DNA of 64,000 nucleotides from Pycnococcus provasolii (Eukaryota > Chlorophyta > Pseudoscourfieldiophyceae > Pseudoscourfieldiales > Pycnococcaceae). Of the stretch, positions 29,412-39,457 are shown in pieces. A model generated the notes under the pieces. The model was not told the origin of the DNA. It searched no databases and was given only the letters and a program-made list of their open reading frames with translations. The stretch's first letter is position 1. Every line of letters begins with the position of its first letter. The stretch spans positions 1 to 64,000 of the forward strand of contig OW568901.1 in the NCBI GenBank assembly GCA_938743325.2. Reading direction: 5' to 3'. Position numbers and translations under genes: made by a program.

Positions 29412-30293
29412 CTAGCGTTTGAGGAGCTCTTCGAGACTGACGCGGAGACCCGTGTGAGTCGCAAGGAAGCGAAGGCTGCTCGTGAGACCAGTGACAACGG
29501 AATGTCCTGGCGTGGCATCTGAGACGAGCACGAGGGATTGGAGCGCGCCAGCGGCTCGAGCACGAGGAGGACGTGCAGCAGCAGATTCACGAGCCGACAG
29601 AAGAAAGTCCCCAATGACGTACGCAGGTATGTCATCCCACAGAGGCGAGATGGAGTGGGACTCCATGTATCCGCGAAGCCTAGACCAGGCTCGGCGCGCT
29701 TCGTCGATCGTGCCATGTGAGAACGAAGACAAAGCATCAGCGGCGCGAAGAAGAAGTGCGAGCTGATGAGCACGAGAAGAAGTCAAGAGGGACGATGGCG
29801 GCATACCGAGGATGAAGGCGACGCACCGAGGCGGGAGAGCAAGGACGAGCTTGGAGGCAGCTCGACGCGAGCGAAGACGACGAAGTTCGCGAGAGGAAGT
29901 TGACGTCGAGGCGTGAGGAGAAGAGGTTGGCGGGACCGGGCAAGCAGCCGTCACGGATGAGAAATGAGCACGCCAAGTCGGATGAACATCGGAGGAAGGA
30001 CGATGAAGCAGAGAGGATGAAGACGAAGGAGCAGAAGACGCCATCACGAGCGAGGAGACACGCGGCGCATGAAAATGACGACGGCGTGTCGCAGGCGCCG
30101 AAGGCGCGGAAAGAGGGGAAGGCGTCGAAGAGGAGCCAAGAGGAAGGGGATCGTGACCAGGAGGAGCACGAGAGAGAGGATGAGCACTCACAGACGTCGT
30201 GAGTGTGACGCGTGGGTGCGGGACGGCGGTAGAAGGAAGAGCCGACGGGGGGATGAAGACAAAAGAACGGCGACGGCGGCGACCGTCAGCCAT
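29412..30293 (-). pseudogene. Possible truncated tyrosine recombinase-like ORF
   Basis: A 293-residue frame from an ATG at 30293. The first 120 residues are Ser/Pro/Arg-rich and without character. From about 185 to the end it is helical: ARRAWSRLRGYMESHSISPL, then a segment with AYVIGDFLLSARES, and LTSSLRFLATHTGLRVSLEE. This spacing resembles the SAM-like core-binding domain of tyrosine recombinases. The frame stops at a TAG where the catalytic domain should begin, and no R-H-R-Y domain follows. It could be a dead DIRS/Ngaro or Crypton fragment, or an unrelated lineage-specific gene. It lies head-to-head with the AlaRS gene about 250 bp away. Confidence 0.35.
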
Positions 30294-30540
30294 GGCGACC
30301 GAAGACGCACGGACGCGGAATGATCAGTAGGATAGATCATGATCAGTAGGGTAGATCATAGTTGACCATTCCGCTGAGGGGTTGGGGTTGGCTACCGCGC
30401 CAGTCCCCCCAATCCACTATCGCGCACGAGGTATCCCCGTGCATCAAATTCAGTCAGAGGTGTGTTTTCGACCGTCCCGCGTTGTTGGCGGCGGATTCCC
30501 CCTTCCCTTCCCCATTTTCTCCCCTCATTCCCCGCGCGCG

Positions 30541-33500
30541 ATGGCGGACGTGCGCCACCGTCTGTACGGCGTCGGACTGCGCAACCGCAAGGTGATCCTA
30601 GTCGCGCACTACTCGAACGTGTACATCGACGTCAACACCAACATACCCACCGGAAACGGGTTCGTGTGGGGAGTCACGCACAAGGAGCCGTGGTTCACCG
30701 CGCTCTCCCCCACGGGCAAGTTTCCCCTGCTGGAAATCGTCGACACCAAGTCAGGCGCGTCGCTCGGATCGCTCGTCGAATCCAACGCCATATGCAAGTA
30801 CGTGTGCAGCCTCGCCCCGGCGGCGTTCGGCAAGACGTCGTCGCCGGCGCTCTACCCGACCGACGACGCCGCTCAGATGGCGCAGATCGACGCGTGGATC
30901 GACTTCTCTCTCATCTTTGACGCCGTTGGAAAAGACTGGCTCTACCCGATGTTCGGCGCGGCGGCGTACGATCAAGCGCACACGGCTGCCGCCAAGGCGA
31001 CGTGCCAGAGAACGCTCGAGGGACTCGAGAGGCACCTCGCATCCTCGGGGCGCGCATACCTTGTCACAGACCACGTCACGCTCGCGGATGTCGTCGTGCT
31101 CACGCAGACAGTCACCTTCTGGCGACTCGTCTTCACGCCCGAGTTTCTCAAGCCCTACCCCGCGTATACGAGGTGGATGAGCACCATGCTCAGCCAGCCG
31201 AAGGTGCGCGCGGTTCTCGGGCCGTGCGTGCAGGCCACGCAAGAGGCGGTGTACAAGCCCGACGCGCCGCTCGACATGTCGCTTGCCAGCTACGTGTCGG
31301 ACTACGCCGCGGAGTGGCCAAGCTCGCGTGTCAGGCAGACGTTCATCGACTTCTTCAATAAAAAGAAGCAGCACACCGTCGTGCCATCCTCGAGTGTGGT
31401 GCCGCACGACGATCCCACGCTCCTGTTTACAAACGCCGGCATGAACCAGTTCAAGGCTATCTTTCTCGGAAAGGCTGATCCCAAGGGACCGCTCGCGAAG
31501 CTGCGACGCGCCTGCGACACGCAAAAGTGCATTCGTGCGGGAGGCAAGCACAACGACCTCGACGATGTTGGCAAGGACACGTACCATCACACGTTCTTCG
31601 AAATGCTCGGCAACTGGAGCTTCGGAGACTACTTCAAGCGCGAGGCAATCACGTGGGCGTGGGAACTTCTCACGCAGGTGTACGGCCTGCCCGCCGAAAG
31701 GCTGTATGCGACGTACTTTGGCGGGGACGAAAAGCTCGGCCTTGCCGCTGATGACGAGGCGAAGAACATCTGGCTCGAGCTCCTTCCGCCGGATAAGGTG
31801 CTCCCGTTCGGTTGCAAGGACAATTTCTGGGAAATGGGTGACCAAGGCCCGTGCGGGCCATGCACGGAGATTCACTACGATCGGTGTGGAGGTCGCGATG
31901 CGGCGGCGTTGGTGAACGACGACGATCCGACGTGCCTCGAGATCTGGAACCTCGTGTTCATTCAATTCAACCGCGAGCCGGATGGGTCGCTCAAACCTCT
32001 GCCGCACAAGCACGTTGACACCGGGATGGGATTCGAGCGCATCGCGTCCATCCTGCAGGGCGTCATGAGCAACTACGACACCGACATCTTCCAACCTCTG
32101 TTCGCGGCGATACAGAAGGCGACGGGTGCCGCGCCGTACACGGGAAAGCTCGACGACGAGGATGCTGACAACAAGGACATGGCGTACCGCGTGGTGGCGG
32201 ACCACATTCGAACAATCTCGTTTGCCATCGCGGACGGATCGCAGCCTGGCAGTGATGGGCGCGAGTACGTTCTGCGACGCGTGCTGCGCCGCGCAGTGCG
32301 CTACGGACGAGAGGTTCTTGGCGGCAAGGAAGGTTTCTTTGCCGGCCTCGTTCCCGCTCTCGTGGAGTGCATGGGTGACGTGTTTCCCGAGCTTCGCAAG
32401 CACGAGAAGAAGATTGTGGAGATCATCGCGGACGAGGAGACGTCGTTTGGCAGAACGCTGCAGCGTGGCATCGACTACTTCAAGAAGCTCGCGGCGAAGG
32501 TGGGCCCGAACCGCCAAATCTCAGGCGACGACGCGTTCTTCCTCTGGGACTCGTACGGCTTTCCCGTTGACCTCACGGAGCTCATGGCTGAGGAGCACAA
32601 GCTCACCGTTGACAAGGGCGGTTTCGAGGAAGCTATGAATGCCGCGAAAGAAAAGTCAAGGGCGAGCCGCAAAACGGGTGCCGGAGGCGCTCTGAAATTC
32701 GAGGCGGCGGCAACCTCCGCGCTGCAGAACATGGGTGTTCAGCCGACGGATCAGGAGAGCAAGTACGTGCAGGGTGCATGCACGGCAACGGTGAAAGGCA
32801 TCTACGTGGGATCGGGTGAATTCGTGCCGTCGACGAAGGACGTTGCCGCAGGCCAATCGTATGGCCTCGTTCTCGATCGCACATCGTACTATCCCGAGCA
32901 GGGCGGACAGGTTGCGGACGTCGGCGCAATCGCGTCTTCGTCGTCGTACAAGTTCACGGTTGCCGATTGCCAGGTGGCTGCGGGATTCGTGCTGCACATT
33001 GGAACCTCGTCGTCCGGCAGCATTTCCGTCGGGGACAAGGTGACCTGCGAGGTGGACTACACGCTACGAAACAAAACGATGCCGAACCACACGATGACGC
33101 ACGTTCTCAACTTTGCGTTGCGGCGCACGCTCGGCGACGGCGTGGATCAGAAGGGCAGCATTGTTGATCCGTCGAAGCTTCGCTTCGACTTTTCTCACAA
33201 TAAGCCGGTAAGCCCCGACGAGCTCGCGAAGGTTGAGGCGATCGTGTCGAAGGTGATTGCGGACGGCTTGCCCGTGCACGCGAAGGAAGCGTCGCTGGAC
33301 GCCGCGAAAGCGATTAATGGCCTGCGAGCAGTGTTCGGCGAAACGTATCCCGACCCAGTTCGCGTCGTTGCCGTGGGCGCGACGGTGGATCAGCTGCTTA
33401 GCGATCCTTCGAATGCGAAGTGGGCAGATATGTCGATCGAATTCTGCGGAGGAACGCACCTGAGCAACTCGAAGGAAGCACAGGCATTTGCTCTAGTGAC

Positions 33501-34155
33501 TGAGGAGGGCATCGCCAAGGGCATTCGCCGTATCGTCGGTTTGACTGGCGACCTCGCCAAGGAGGCGATTGCCGAGGGCGCGGCGTACACGAAGCGAATT
33601 GACGCGATTGAGAAGTTGGAAGTTGGACCGAAAATGGAGGCTGAGCTGAACCCTTTCAAGGTGGATCTTGACAGCGCGGTCATCTCCGTCACCACGAAGC
33701 ACAAGCTGCGTGAGCGCATCTCGACGCTTGGCAAGAAGATTGTGGATGCCAACAAGGCAATGGCGGGTGCGAACAAGGCTAAGGCTGTCGCCGTGGCAAC
33801 GCAGGCGGTTGCCGCTGCCTGCGCGGCGGGTGAAAAGTTCGTCGTCGTGGATCTGCAAGTTGGGTCGGACAGCAAGGCGATGAACGACGCCATCGGCGCG
33901 GCGATGAAGGCGAGTCCGACACTACCAACCCTGCTCGTTTCCGCAGATGCGGCAAAGGACAAGTGCTGCATGAACGTGGGCGTTCCCAAGGATGCGCAGG
34001 GTGCCGTTGACGCCCTTGCATGGCTCAAGGCGGTGCTTGAGCCCATTGGAGGCAAGGGTGGAGGTGGTAAAAATGGCCTCGCACAAGGACAGGGTGTCGG
34101 GGCTGCCAAGCTCGCTGATTGTATCGCGGCTGGCAAGGCTTTCCTCTCGAAGTAA
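30541..34155 (+). CDS. ALA1: Alanyl-tRNA synthetase with N-terminal GST-like domain
   Basis: A 1204-residue protein from the ATG at 30541. Residues 1-215 form a glutathione-transferase-like fold: an N-terminal thioredoxin-like part, ESNAICKYV, then an all-helical part with AQIDAWIDFSL and TLADVVVLTQTV, as in eEF1Bgamma. The class II core begins near 258 (RQTFIDFF, then TLLFTNAGMNQFK). It has motif 2 with HHTFFEMLGNWSFGDYFK and motif 3 with GMGFERIAS. The editing domain carries the zinc residues in HTMTH (about 850) and CGGTHL (about 968). The C-Ala domain ends with a Gly-rich stretch and helix. It charges tRNA-Ala and hydrolyses mischarged Ser/Gly. GST-like domains often mediate synthetase complexes; fusion to AlaRS is uncommon to my knowledge. 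It is followed by the conserved post-stop element. Confidence 0.93.
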   Translation: MADVRHRLYGVGLRNRKVILVAHYSNVYIDVNTNIPTGNGFVWGVTHKEPWFTALSPTGKFPLLEIVDTKSGASLGSLVESNAICKYVCSLAPAAFGKTSSPALYPTDDAAQMAQIDAWIDFSLIFDAVGKDWLYPMFGAAAYDQAHTAAAKATCQRTLEGLERHLASSGRAYLVTDHVTLADVVVLTQTVTFWRLVFTPEFLKPYPAYTRWMSTMLSQPKVRAVLGPCVQATQEAVYKPDAPLDMSLASYVSDYAAEWPSSRVRQTFIDFFNKKKQHTVVPSSSVVPHDDPTLLFTNAGMNQFKAIFLGKADPKGPLAKLRRACDTQKCIRAGGKHNDLDDVGKDTYHHTFFEMLGNWSFGDYFKREAITWAWELLTQVYGLPAERLYATYFGGDEKLGLAADDEAKNIWLELLPPDKVLPFGCKDNFWEMGDQGPCGPCTEIHYDRCGGRDAAALVNDDDPTCLEIWNLVFIQFNREPDGSLKPLPHKHVDTGMGFERIASILQGVMSNYDTDIFQPLFAAIQKATGAAPYTGKLDDEDADNKDMAYRVVADHIRTISFAIADGSQPGSDGREYVLRRVLRRAVRYGREVLGGKEGFFAGLVPALVECMGDVFPELRKHEKKIVEIIADEETSFGRTLQRGIDYFKKLAAKVGPNRQISGDDAFFLWDSYGFPVDLTELMAEEHKLTVDKGGFEEAMNAAKEKSRASRKTGAGGALKFEAAATSALQNMGVQPTDQESKYVQGACTATVKGIYVGSGEFVPSTKDVAAGQSYGLVLDRTSYYPEQGGQVADVGAIASSSSYKFTVADCQVAAGFVLHIGTSSSGSISVGDKVTCEVDYTLRNKTMPNHTMTHVLNFALRRTLGDGVDQKGSIVDPSKLRFDFSHNKPVSPDELAKVEAIVSKVIADGLPVHAKEASLDAAKAINGLRAVFGETYPDPVRVVAVGATVDQLLSDPSNAKWADMSIEFCGGTHLSNSKEAQAFALVTEEGIAKGIRRIVGLTGDLAKEAIAEGAAYTKRIDAIEKLEVGPKMEAELNPFKVDLDSAVISVTTKHKLRERISTLGKKIVDANKAMAGANKAKAVAVATQAVAAACAAGEKFVVVDLQVGSDSKAMNDAIGAAMKASPTLPTLLVSADAAKDKCCMNVGVPKDAQGAVDALAWLKAVLEPIGGKGGGGKNGLAQGQGVGAAKLADCIAAGKAFLSK

Positions 34156-34176
34156 ACCTACCTTCCTTTGATCAAC

Positions 34177-34213
34177 TCATTCAGTAATGGAATGTACTTT
34201 ACTTCGTCCAACG
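34177..34213 (+). repeat. Conserved post-stop element, copy 4
   Basis: It reads TCATTCAGTAATGGAATG, then TACTTTACTTCGTCCAACG, 21 bp after the AlaRS stop. This is the clearest copy and agrees closely with those at 49.0 kb and 59.8 kb. Confidence 0.8.
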
Positions 34214-34320
34214 TCCAGTCGACCCTGTCCATATTCATCATACACCACACACATACGAGTTTTGTTTGAGGTTTCGGTTTCGTTCTTTGTTTTACAGATA
34301 TAAAATTAAATTGAATTATT

Positions 34321-37300
34321 TCAAACGTTCCACATTCTGTAGGCATCGTCGTCGTCGTCGTCGTCGTCATTGCAGTCCATAACGCCATCTAGAGCCTGTG
34401 AAAGAGCTGCTGACAGTGTGGCCGGAGTCGACTTGCCTTCGCTCTCTTCTTCCTCGGGAGTGCCACCGCCGTGTGCCTCGAGAATGGTGTGCGTCTCGAG
34501 GAGCGGTGGCGCGGTACCTGGCAGAATCTCAAACTCCTGCTGCACAAGACCTGGCCCCGTCGGCTCCAAGGGTGCTGTATTGATGCGTCTCAGCTCGCCG
34601 TTTGCTTTGCTAGGCGACAGCGAAAGTATGCGAGGCGTGCCAAGTCTCGATCGCACGGAACCTCGCGTAGAGGGTGGCGATGGCATCACCTTTGCGGAAG
34701 TTTTCGGACGCGGCGGTGTTGAGAACACGCCTCCAGGCATGAGCAGAGGAGCGGCGATGTTCCAGGCATCGCGTACCGCCTCTTTGCCCTTGTTGTACAC
34801 TTCCTGTCGCAACGACGAGGCTGTACCCATCGTTCCTCTGTACACATCAAATGCGACGCTCAACGAGGCTCGTCTCCAGTCGTCGAGCGCGCTTCTGCGC
34901 ATCCGAGGCATGTCATTTGCGGAGTCGAGCGGTCGACGGTCAGGTCCGACGTTCTGGTGCACGAATGCACTCGGCGTGTCGTCGCGTTGACCCACAGAGT
35001 CCATTCCGTGTTCCATCGGCGGCAGCCGCACGCCAGCTCGTGCAGGCATTCGTGAGCCTCTCGCAAGTGGCGCGAGCTTGGCACGCATGGGGTTCCACGG
35101 AGGTGGCAGTTGCTTGTCATCATCGGGCGAATATGCACTATCTGCGTGACGCATCTCACTTTGCGCATGCAGAATGTCCCTCGCAGCCTTCTCCGCCGTC
35201 TCTCGGGATGGGCGTGCAATTGCAGTTGCATCTGTCGAGAGCAAGTGCTGCGACTCTAGCTTGCGTGCAAGTTGGCCATCGTGATCATACTCTGCAGTAT
35301 TTTCCGTGCCAGTCTCGTCTGTGGACGTTTCGTTCAACCGCCGACGGCGATACCTAACGACGACGAATGTGCCCACTGCAGAGCACGCGGCGAGTGTCGC
35401 CGTCACGGCAATGAACGCGTAGAGAGCGGTGGACTCGTCCTTTTTCGACGAATCGCCCGATGGCGGTACGTTGGACAGGGAGAGGTCGCTCAGTGAGTTG
35501 AGCTCTGCGTCGTCCGAGGACGCCGAGGGCAGTGCCGGTGTCGGTGGAGGTGGTGAGAAGCGAAGAAGCACCGCAAGAGGCGCGAACGGAGGAAGGGGTG
35601 GCTGTGGTGGCGGCGGTGGTGGAAGAGAAGGAGGTTGTGCTGGTGGTGGCGGCGAATACTCGCGGCGCAGCGCAATGGTGAGCGGCAGCTCTGGAGCCAT
35701 AGAAATGGGTCCATGTGACTTTCCGTCGACATCCGTCCACGTGACATCGACGGAAATTTCATACTGTTTGGAATCGGAGCTGCCAATTTCGAGATTGGAG
35801 TACTGTACAATCGCCACGAGTTGTGCGCTGGCATCTTTTGCGAGCGAACAATTCAATAATGTAGAGAGTGGCGGCGAGGGAGGAGGAGATGACGGCGGCG
35901 GCGGAGGTGTTGGCGGCGGCGGCGGCGGCGGCGGTGGCGGCGGTGATGAAGTTGGTTGTGTAGCATTGTTCGTGGTGTTCGCTGGCGTTAGCGTCGTATC
36001 GTTTGAGGATGGTGCGTCGAGAGACCGACCCGTCTCGGGAGCGGAATAGGCTTTTGCTTTTGCAGCGCACATGCACGGCGCTTTTACAGGGCACGCGTAT
36101 TTGGAGTCGATGCGATTTCTGTACTTGTCTCGAAACACGAGTGTGGCATTGCCAGAAGCACGCGACACATTGGCTTCCAGCACGTGCTCCACGCGGCTCT
36201 GCAAGAAATCCGAGACGTTGCGATCAATTTCTCCAGGCAAGATGTTCACCGTAGCTGGTTGTTCGCTCTCAAATGGAACGCGTGCGTCGCTCACAAACAT
36301 GGATAGTTCAAACGTGCCACTGCGTGTCAGATTGAAAGAGAGGAGCACGCCCTGGGGCAGTTTCGCGTAGATACGCGGATCGAGTGACCGAGGGTCGTGC
36401 GCCACCTTTGCTGCTGGCACATGAACGATGGATCCTTCTGCCCCATGAGGTTCTGCAGTCATACGTGCCGATGACGTCGAGTTGTCACGTGGACCCAGCA
36501 GGCTGCGCGCGTTGTTGCCGTAGCGATCTCTTGGTATGTAGAGTGCGTAGATGATGTCAGCCACCTTGAAATCGTTCGAAGCACCACCGCTGTTCGCATC
36601 GGCGGTGAAGCTCTGGTGTCCTTGAAGCATCCAAAGGGATACCTTGGGATCAGGCGCCTCAGCCACGACAAGTGTCTGCGGCATACTCGTTTTCTTTGCC
36701 ATTTTCGGTAGCGATCCCACGAGGCGCGTGCGAGTTGCACTGTCACCAACGGTGAGATTGTACGTGCCCACGAGTCGCGATGACCACGACAGCACGTATG
36801 TACCATCCCCTCGATCTTCCACAGGCTGCACCGCCACTCCCATGCTCGGCGCGGTCATCAGCGAGAGTCCCAAGCCTCCCGTCTTTACGGACCAGCAGTT
36901 GCTATCACGTGCCTGCACAACCAGCTGAGCACGTTGTCCCGCTGAAGTTTTCTCCGACCACGACTCGATGATGCTGTGTTCGATGGAAACTGGGCCAGCG
37001 GACTCGACGATGCGCACAAAGGCGGGGGAGCCGGCAACAGCATCGCCCTGAAGGCGAATGTCGAGCCGGTGCCACCCAAGCGTCTTGAGCATGTACTTGG
37101 CAATGAATGTTCCGTCAGGATGAAAGTCTAGCATGGCGTACTCGTCGAGATCAACCTCGCCTTCGCACACCGTTTCGTTCGTGGGTGGCGCGTCGCCGTC
37201 GATGCCGCACCGCGCCACCGATATGCGGAAGGGGTCGCGTCGCGCAGCCTGCCGATTACCGAATCGGTCGCGTGGGATGAGCTCGAAGGTGTTCTTCTCG

Positions 37301-38706
37301 CCGGCGACTGAGCCCTTCAGGCCAGAGCACAGTTCAAACAGCTCGGAGTGCGCGGCACTCGTTGGGCCAGGTGCGACAGCAATACGGTACGGACTGGCTG
37401 GATGTTTGAAACCGTTGAGGTAAACGCCAAGTTGGAGCGACCCTGCGCGTTCCGTGTAGCTGCGGCACTCGACCGTGAATGTGTTGTTCAGCTGCGTGCA
37501 GTTGAATGTCACCGTGTCGTCAAAAACAGCATTCGTGCCTTCGATCAAGCCACCCATCCACACGTCAGGCAGCCAGTTGCGCGGATCGTCGGCATCCGGC
37601 ATATTTCCAAACTCGTCGCGCAGCTTGAGGTCAAACTGCAGCGGCTTACCCGCGGTTGACCCGGATCGCGACGGGCCGCCGAGCACCGATCCGACGTGCG
37701 AGATGGGGCCCGGCTTCACGACGAAGTCGGGCTGCGTGGTGAGCAGCATCGAGTTGATGAGGAAGTAGACGCGGTACGCGCCGCTCTTGTGCACCTCGAA
37801 GTCGCACTGGACGCGTCCGTAGCTCGGCTTGCACCTGAGGTACTGCCCGATGTGGATCACCTCGTGGCACCCGGGCGTGTAGCTCGTGCACCCGTTGCGC
37901 AGGTCGAGTCCCTCGAGCCGCGTTCCCGAGAAGCTCAGCGAAGGCGCGAGCGAGCTGGACGTGAACGGATTGTTGACGTTCACCTCGTCTCCTGCGGCGT
38001 CGTTGCCGTAAATGTCCTTGAGCATGACGCTGAACACGCCCGTGCGTCCCGTCTGCGTTTCCGGAACGTTTGAGACGGTTGACATTTTCAGGTCGGGTGG
38101 GCCAGGGTACACGCGCACGAACGACGGCGTTGGATCGATTTGCACGCCACCCGCTTTCACGATGGCGATGTACTGCCCAGCCTTGGTTACGTTGTACTTC
38201 ACCTCGAGGAAGTTGGCGGACGGGTTGTACTGGAACGCGAACGTCTGCCTCGTGTTCCCGTATCCCATCGGCCCTCTCAGGTACAGCGTGGGCTGCGTTG
38301 ACAGTGCCTTGCTGGCATCTTCGAGCGCGTTCCCTCGCGAGTCTTTCGGCGTGATCCACATTTGGAGCGGGTTTCCCGCGCTTGTGTCGCTCAAGCCCGT
38401 GCCTGCGACGCGCGACGCGAGTGGGCTGAAGTCCGCCAAGTCCGGCGTGTTGGCGAGAGTCCGTATGCCCGCGACCAGAGTGGGCTGGGTGGCGAGAAGC
38501 ACAGTCGCCGTCATCCACGTCACAAGCACGCTTCGCGCGTATTTTCTTCGAGCCGTCTTAAAGTTCTCGTTCAGCGTGTTGGGTGCAACAACGCCACCTC
38601 TCTTGAAAGGTAAGGCGCCGCCGACGACCAAAACGCAACGCAACCACCACCACGTTTCCAAGAAGGAAAACGCCAATGCAAGTGCGGCCCTTTCCATCGT
38701 CATCAT
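34321..38706 (-). CDS. Large membrane protein with filamin-type Ig repeats
   Basis: About 1461 residues from the ATG at 38706. A later hydrophobic stretch (VLVTWMTATVLLATQPTLVAG) is probably the signal peptide or anchor, so the true N-terminus may lie further in. The ectodomain holds about five to seven filamin-like repeats of roughly 110-130 residues. Most begin with PG-P-S and contain AGxxxxFxIxxxDxxGN-type strands (SAGNPLQMWITPKDSRGNA; STAGKPLQFDLKLRDEFGN). Two proline-rich SPPPPP linkers follow, then one membrane span (LYAFIAVTATLAACSAVGTFVVV) with a basic stop-transfer and a cytosolic tail of about 270 residues ending in polyaspartate. Surface filamin-repeat proteins are known in plants (GEX2, gamete attachment), so a cell-surface adhesion role is possible. 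The gene reads as one exon. Confidence 0.75.
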   Translation of the reverse strand: MMTMERAALALAFSFLETWWWLRCVLVVGGALPFKRGGVVAPNTLNENFKTARRKYARSVLVTWMTATVLLATQPTLVAGIRTLANTPDLADFSPLASRVAGTGLSDTSAGNPLQMWITPKDSRGNALEDASKALSTQPTLYLRGPMGYGNTRQTFAFQYNPSANFLEVKYNVTKAGQYIAIVKAGGVQIDPTPSFVRVYPGPPDLKMSTVSNVPETQTGRTGVFSVMLKDIYGNDAAGDEVNVNNPFTSSSLAPSLSFSGTRLEGLDLRNGCTSYTPGCHEVIHIGQYLRCKPSYGRVQCDFEVHKSGAYRVYFLINSMLLTTQPDFVVKPGPISHVGSVLGGPSRSGSTAGKPLQFDLKLRDEFGNMPDADDPRNWLPDVWMGGLIEGTNAVFDDTVTFNCTQLNNTFTVECRSYTERAGSLQLGVYLNGFKHPASPYRIAVAPGPTSAAHSELFELCSGLKGSVAGEKNTFELIPRDRFGNRQAARRDPFRISVARCGIDGDAPPTNETVCEGEVDLDEYAMLDFHPDGTFIAKYMLKTLGWHRLDIRLQGDAVAGSPAFVRIVESAGPVSIEHSIIESWSEKTSAGQRAQLVVQARDSNCWSVKTGGLGLSLMTAPSMGVAVQPVEDRGDGTYVLSWSSRLVGTYNLTVGDSATRTRLVGSLPKMAKKTSMPQTLVVAEAPDPKVSLWMLQGHQSFTADANSGGASNDFKVADIIYALYIPRDRYGNNARSLLGPRDNSTSSARMTAEPHGAEGSIVHVPAAKVAHDPRSLDPRIYAKLPQGVLLSFNLTRSGTFELSMFVSDARVPFESEQPATVNILPGEIDRNVSDFLQSRVEHVLEANVSRASGNATLVFRDKYRNRIDSKYACPVKAPCMCAAKAKAYSAPETGRSLDAPSSNDTTLTPANTTNNATQPTSSPPPPPPPPPPPTPPPPPSSPPPSPPLSTLLNCSLAKDASAQLVAIVQYSNLEIGSSDSKQYEISVDVTWTDVDGKSHGPISMAPELPLTIALRREYSPPPPAQPPSLPPPPPPQPPLPPFAPLAVLLRFSPPPPTPALPSASSDDAELNSLSDLSLSNVPPSGDSSKKDESTALYAFIAVTATLAACSAVGTFVVVRYRRRRLNETSTDETGTENTAEYDHDGQLARKLESQHLLSTDATAIARPSRETAEKAARDILHAQSEMRHADSAYSPDDDKQLPPPWNPMRAKLAPLARGSRMPARAGVRLPPMEHGMDSVGQRDDTPSAFVHQNVGPDRRPLDSANDMPRMRRSALDDWRRASLSVAFDVYRGTMGTASSLRQEVYNKGKEAVRDAWNIAAPLLMPGGVFSTPPRPKTSAKVMPSPPSTRGSVRSRLGTPRILSLSPSKANGELRRINTAPLEPTGPGLVQQEFEILPGTAPPLLETHTILEAHGGGTPEEEESEGKSTPATLSAALSQALDGVMDCNDDDDDDDDAYRMWNV

Positions 38707-38935
38707 TATCGCCAACTGCAAAGACGAAATGTGATATCCAATCACAAAAAATCACAAATCGCAAGAAAACGATGATGAGGTTGATGATGAGGATGACACA
38801 CCTACCAACTTCACCATCATAGGAGTCCACCTAAAGAGCTAAAAGAGCTAATGAACTTATGAGCCAACCCAACCAGTCCAACCCAACCAGCCATAGAAAC
38901 GATACAGAAGGTATGAAACAATTAACAAGACACAA

Positions 38936-38974
<39 letters not shown>

Positions 38975-39457
38975 GACACACACACACACACACACACACG
39001 TGCACGTGCACACGTATAAAATGACAACCGCACCGTATAAAGCAACCTATCGTACAGTCCCCACCACCAGGGAGAAAAAGCGTGCGGGCCACGGAGGGTG
39101 CGCCACGTGCAAGTGCGGAATCCTCCCCTCCACTCCGGACACTCCACTCCGGACAGACGGACGCATTTTATAAATAAAATGGGTGGGCAAGGCAATCGCA
39201 TTAACAGAAGAGAAGGCCCCACCTAGCTAGGGCCTAGGGGTTCTTTTTTTAAGGCGGAACGGAACGGGTGGTTGGGTGGTGGGGAAAACCATTAGAACAG
39301 TCTTGGCACTTATTAGTACTAAGTAAGTCGGCTTGTATGTATCGTGTGATGTCACCTCGTGCACGGCTTGCAGGCTTGCAGCGTTGCAGCAAGTTGCCGT
39401 GCAAGTTCATCAGCCATCAGCGGCGTACGATACGTAGTGGTACCATAGTAGCTTCCC
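38707..39457. other. Intergenic region with CA microsatellite
   Basis: A divergent promoter region between the filamin-repeat gene and the TPR gene. It holds the microsatellite at 38936-38999 and an AT-rich block. Its open frames are artefacts of the CA repeat. No gene is supported. Confidence 0.6.
38936..38999. repeat. (CA)n dinucleotide microsatellite
   Basis: About 28 CA units, interrupted by AAGA, followed by CGTGCACGTGCACACG. A simple sequence repeat in the divergent promoter region. Confidence 0.93.

Noticed and set aside
30751-32517. 588-residue antisense frame
   Set aside because: It lies entirely within the AlaRS gene; codon bias (GC-rich third positions) keeps the opposite strand open.
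38857-39222. Cysteine/valine-rich reverse frame
   Set aside because: Translation of the CA microsatellite.
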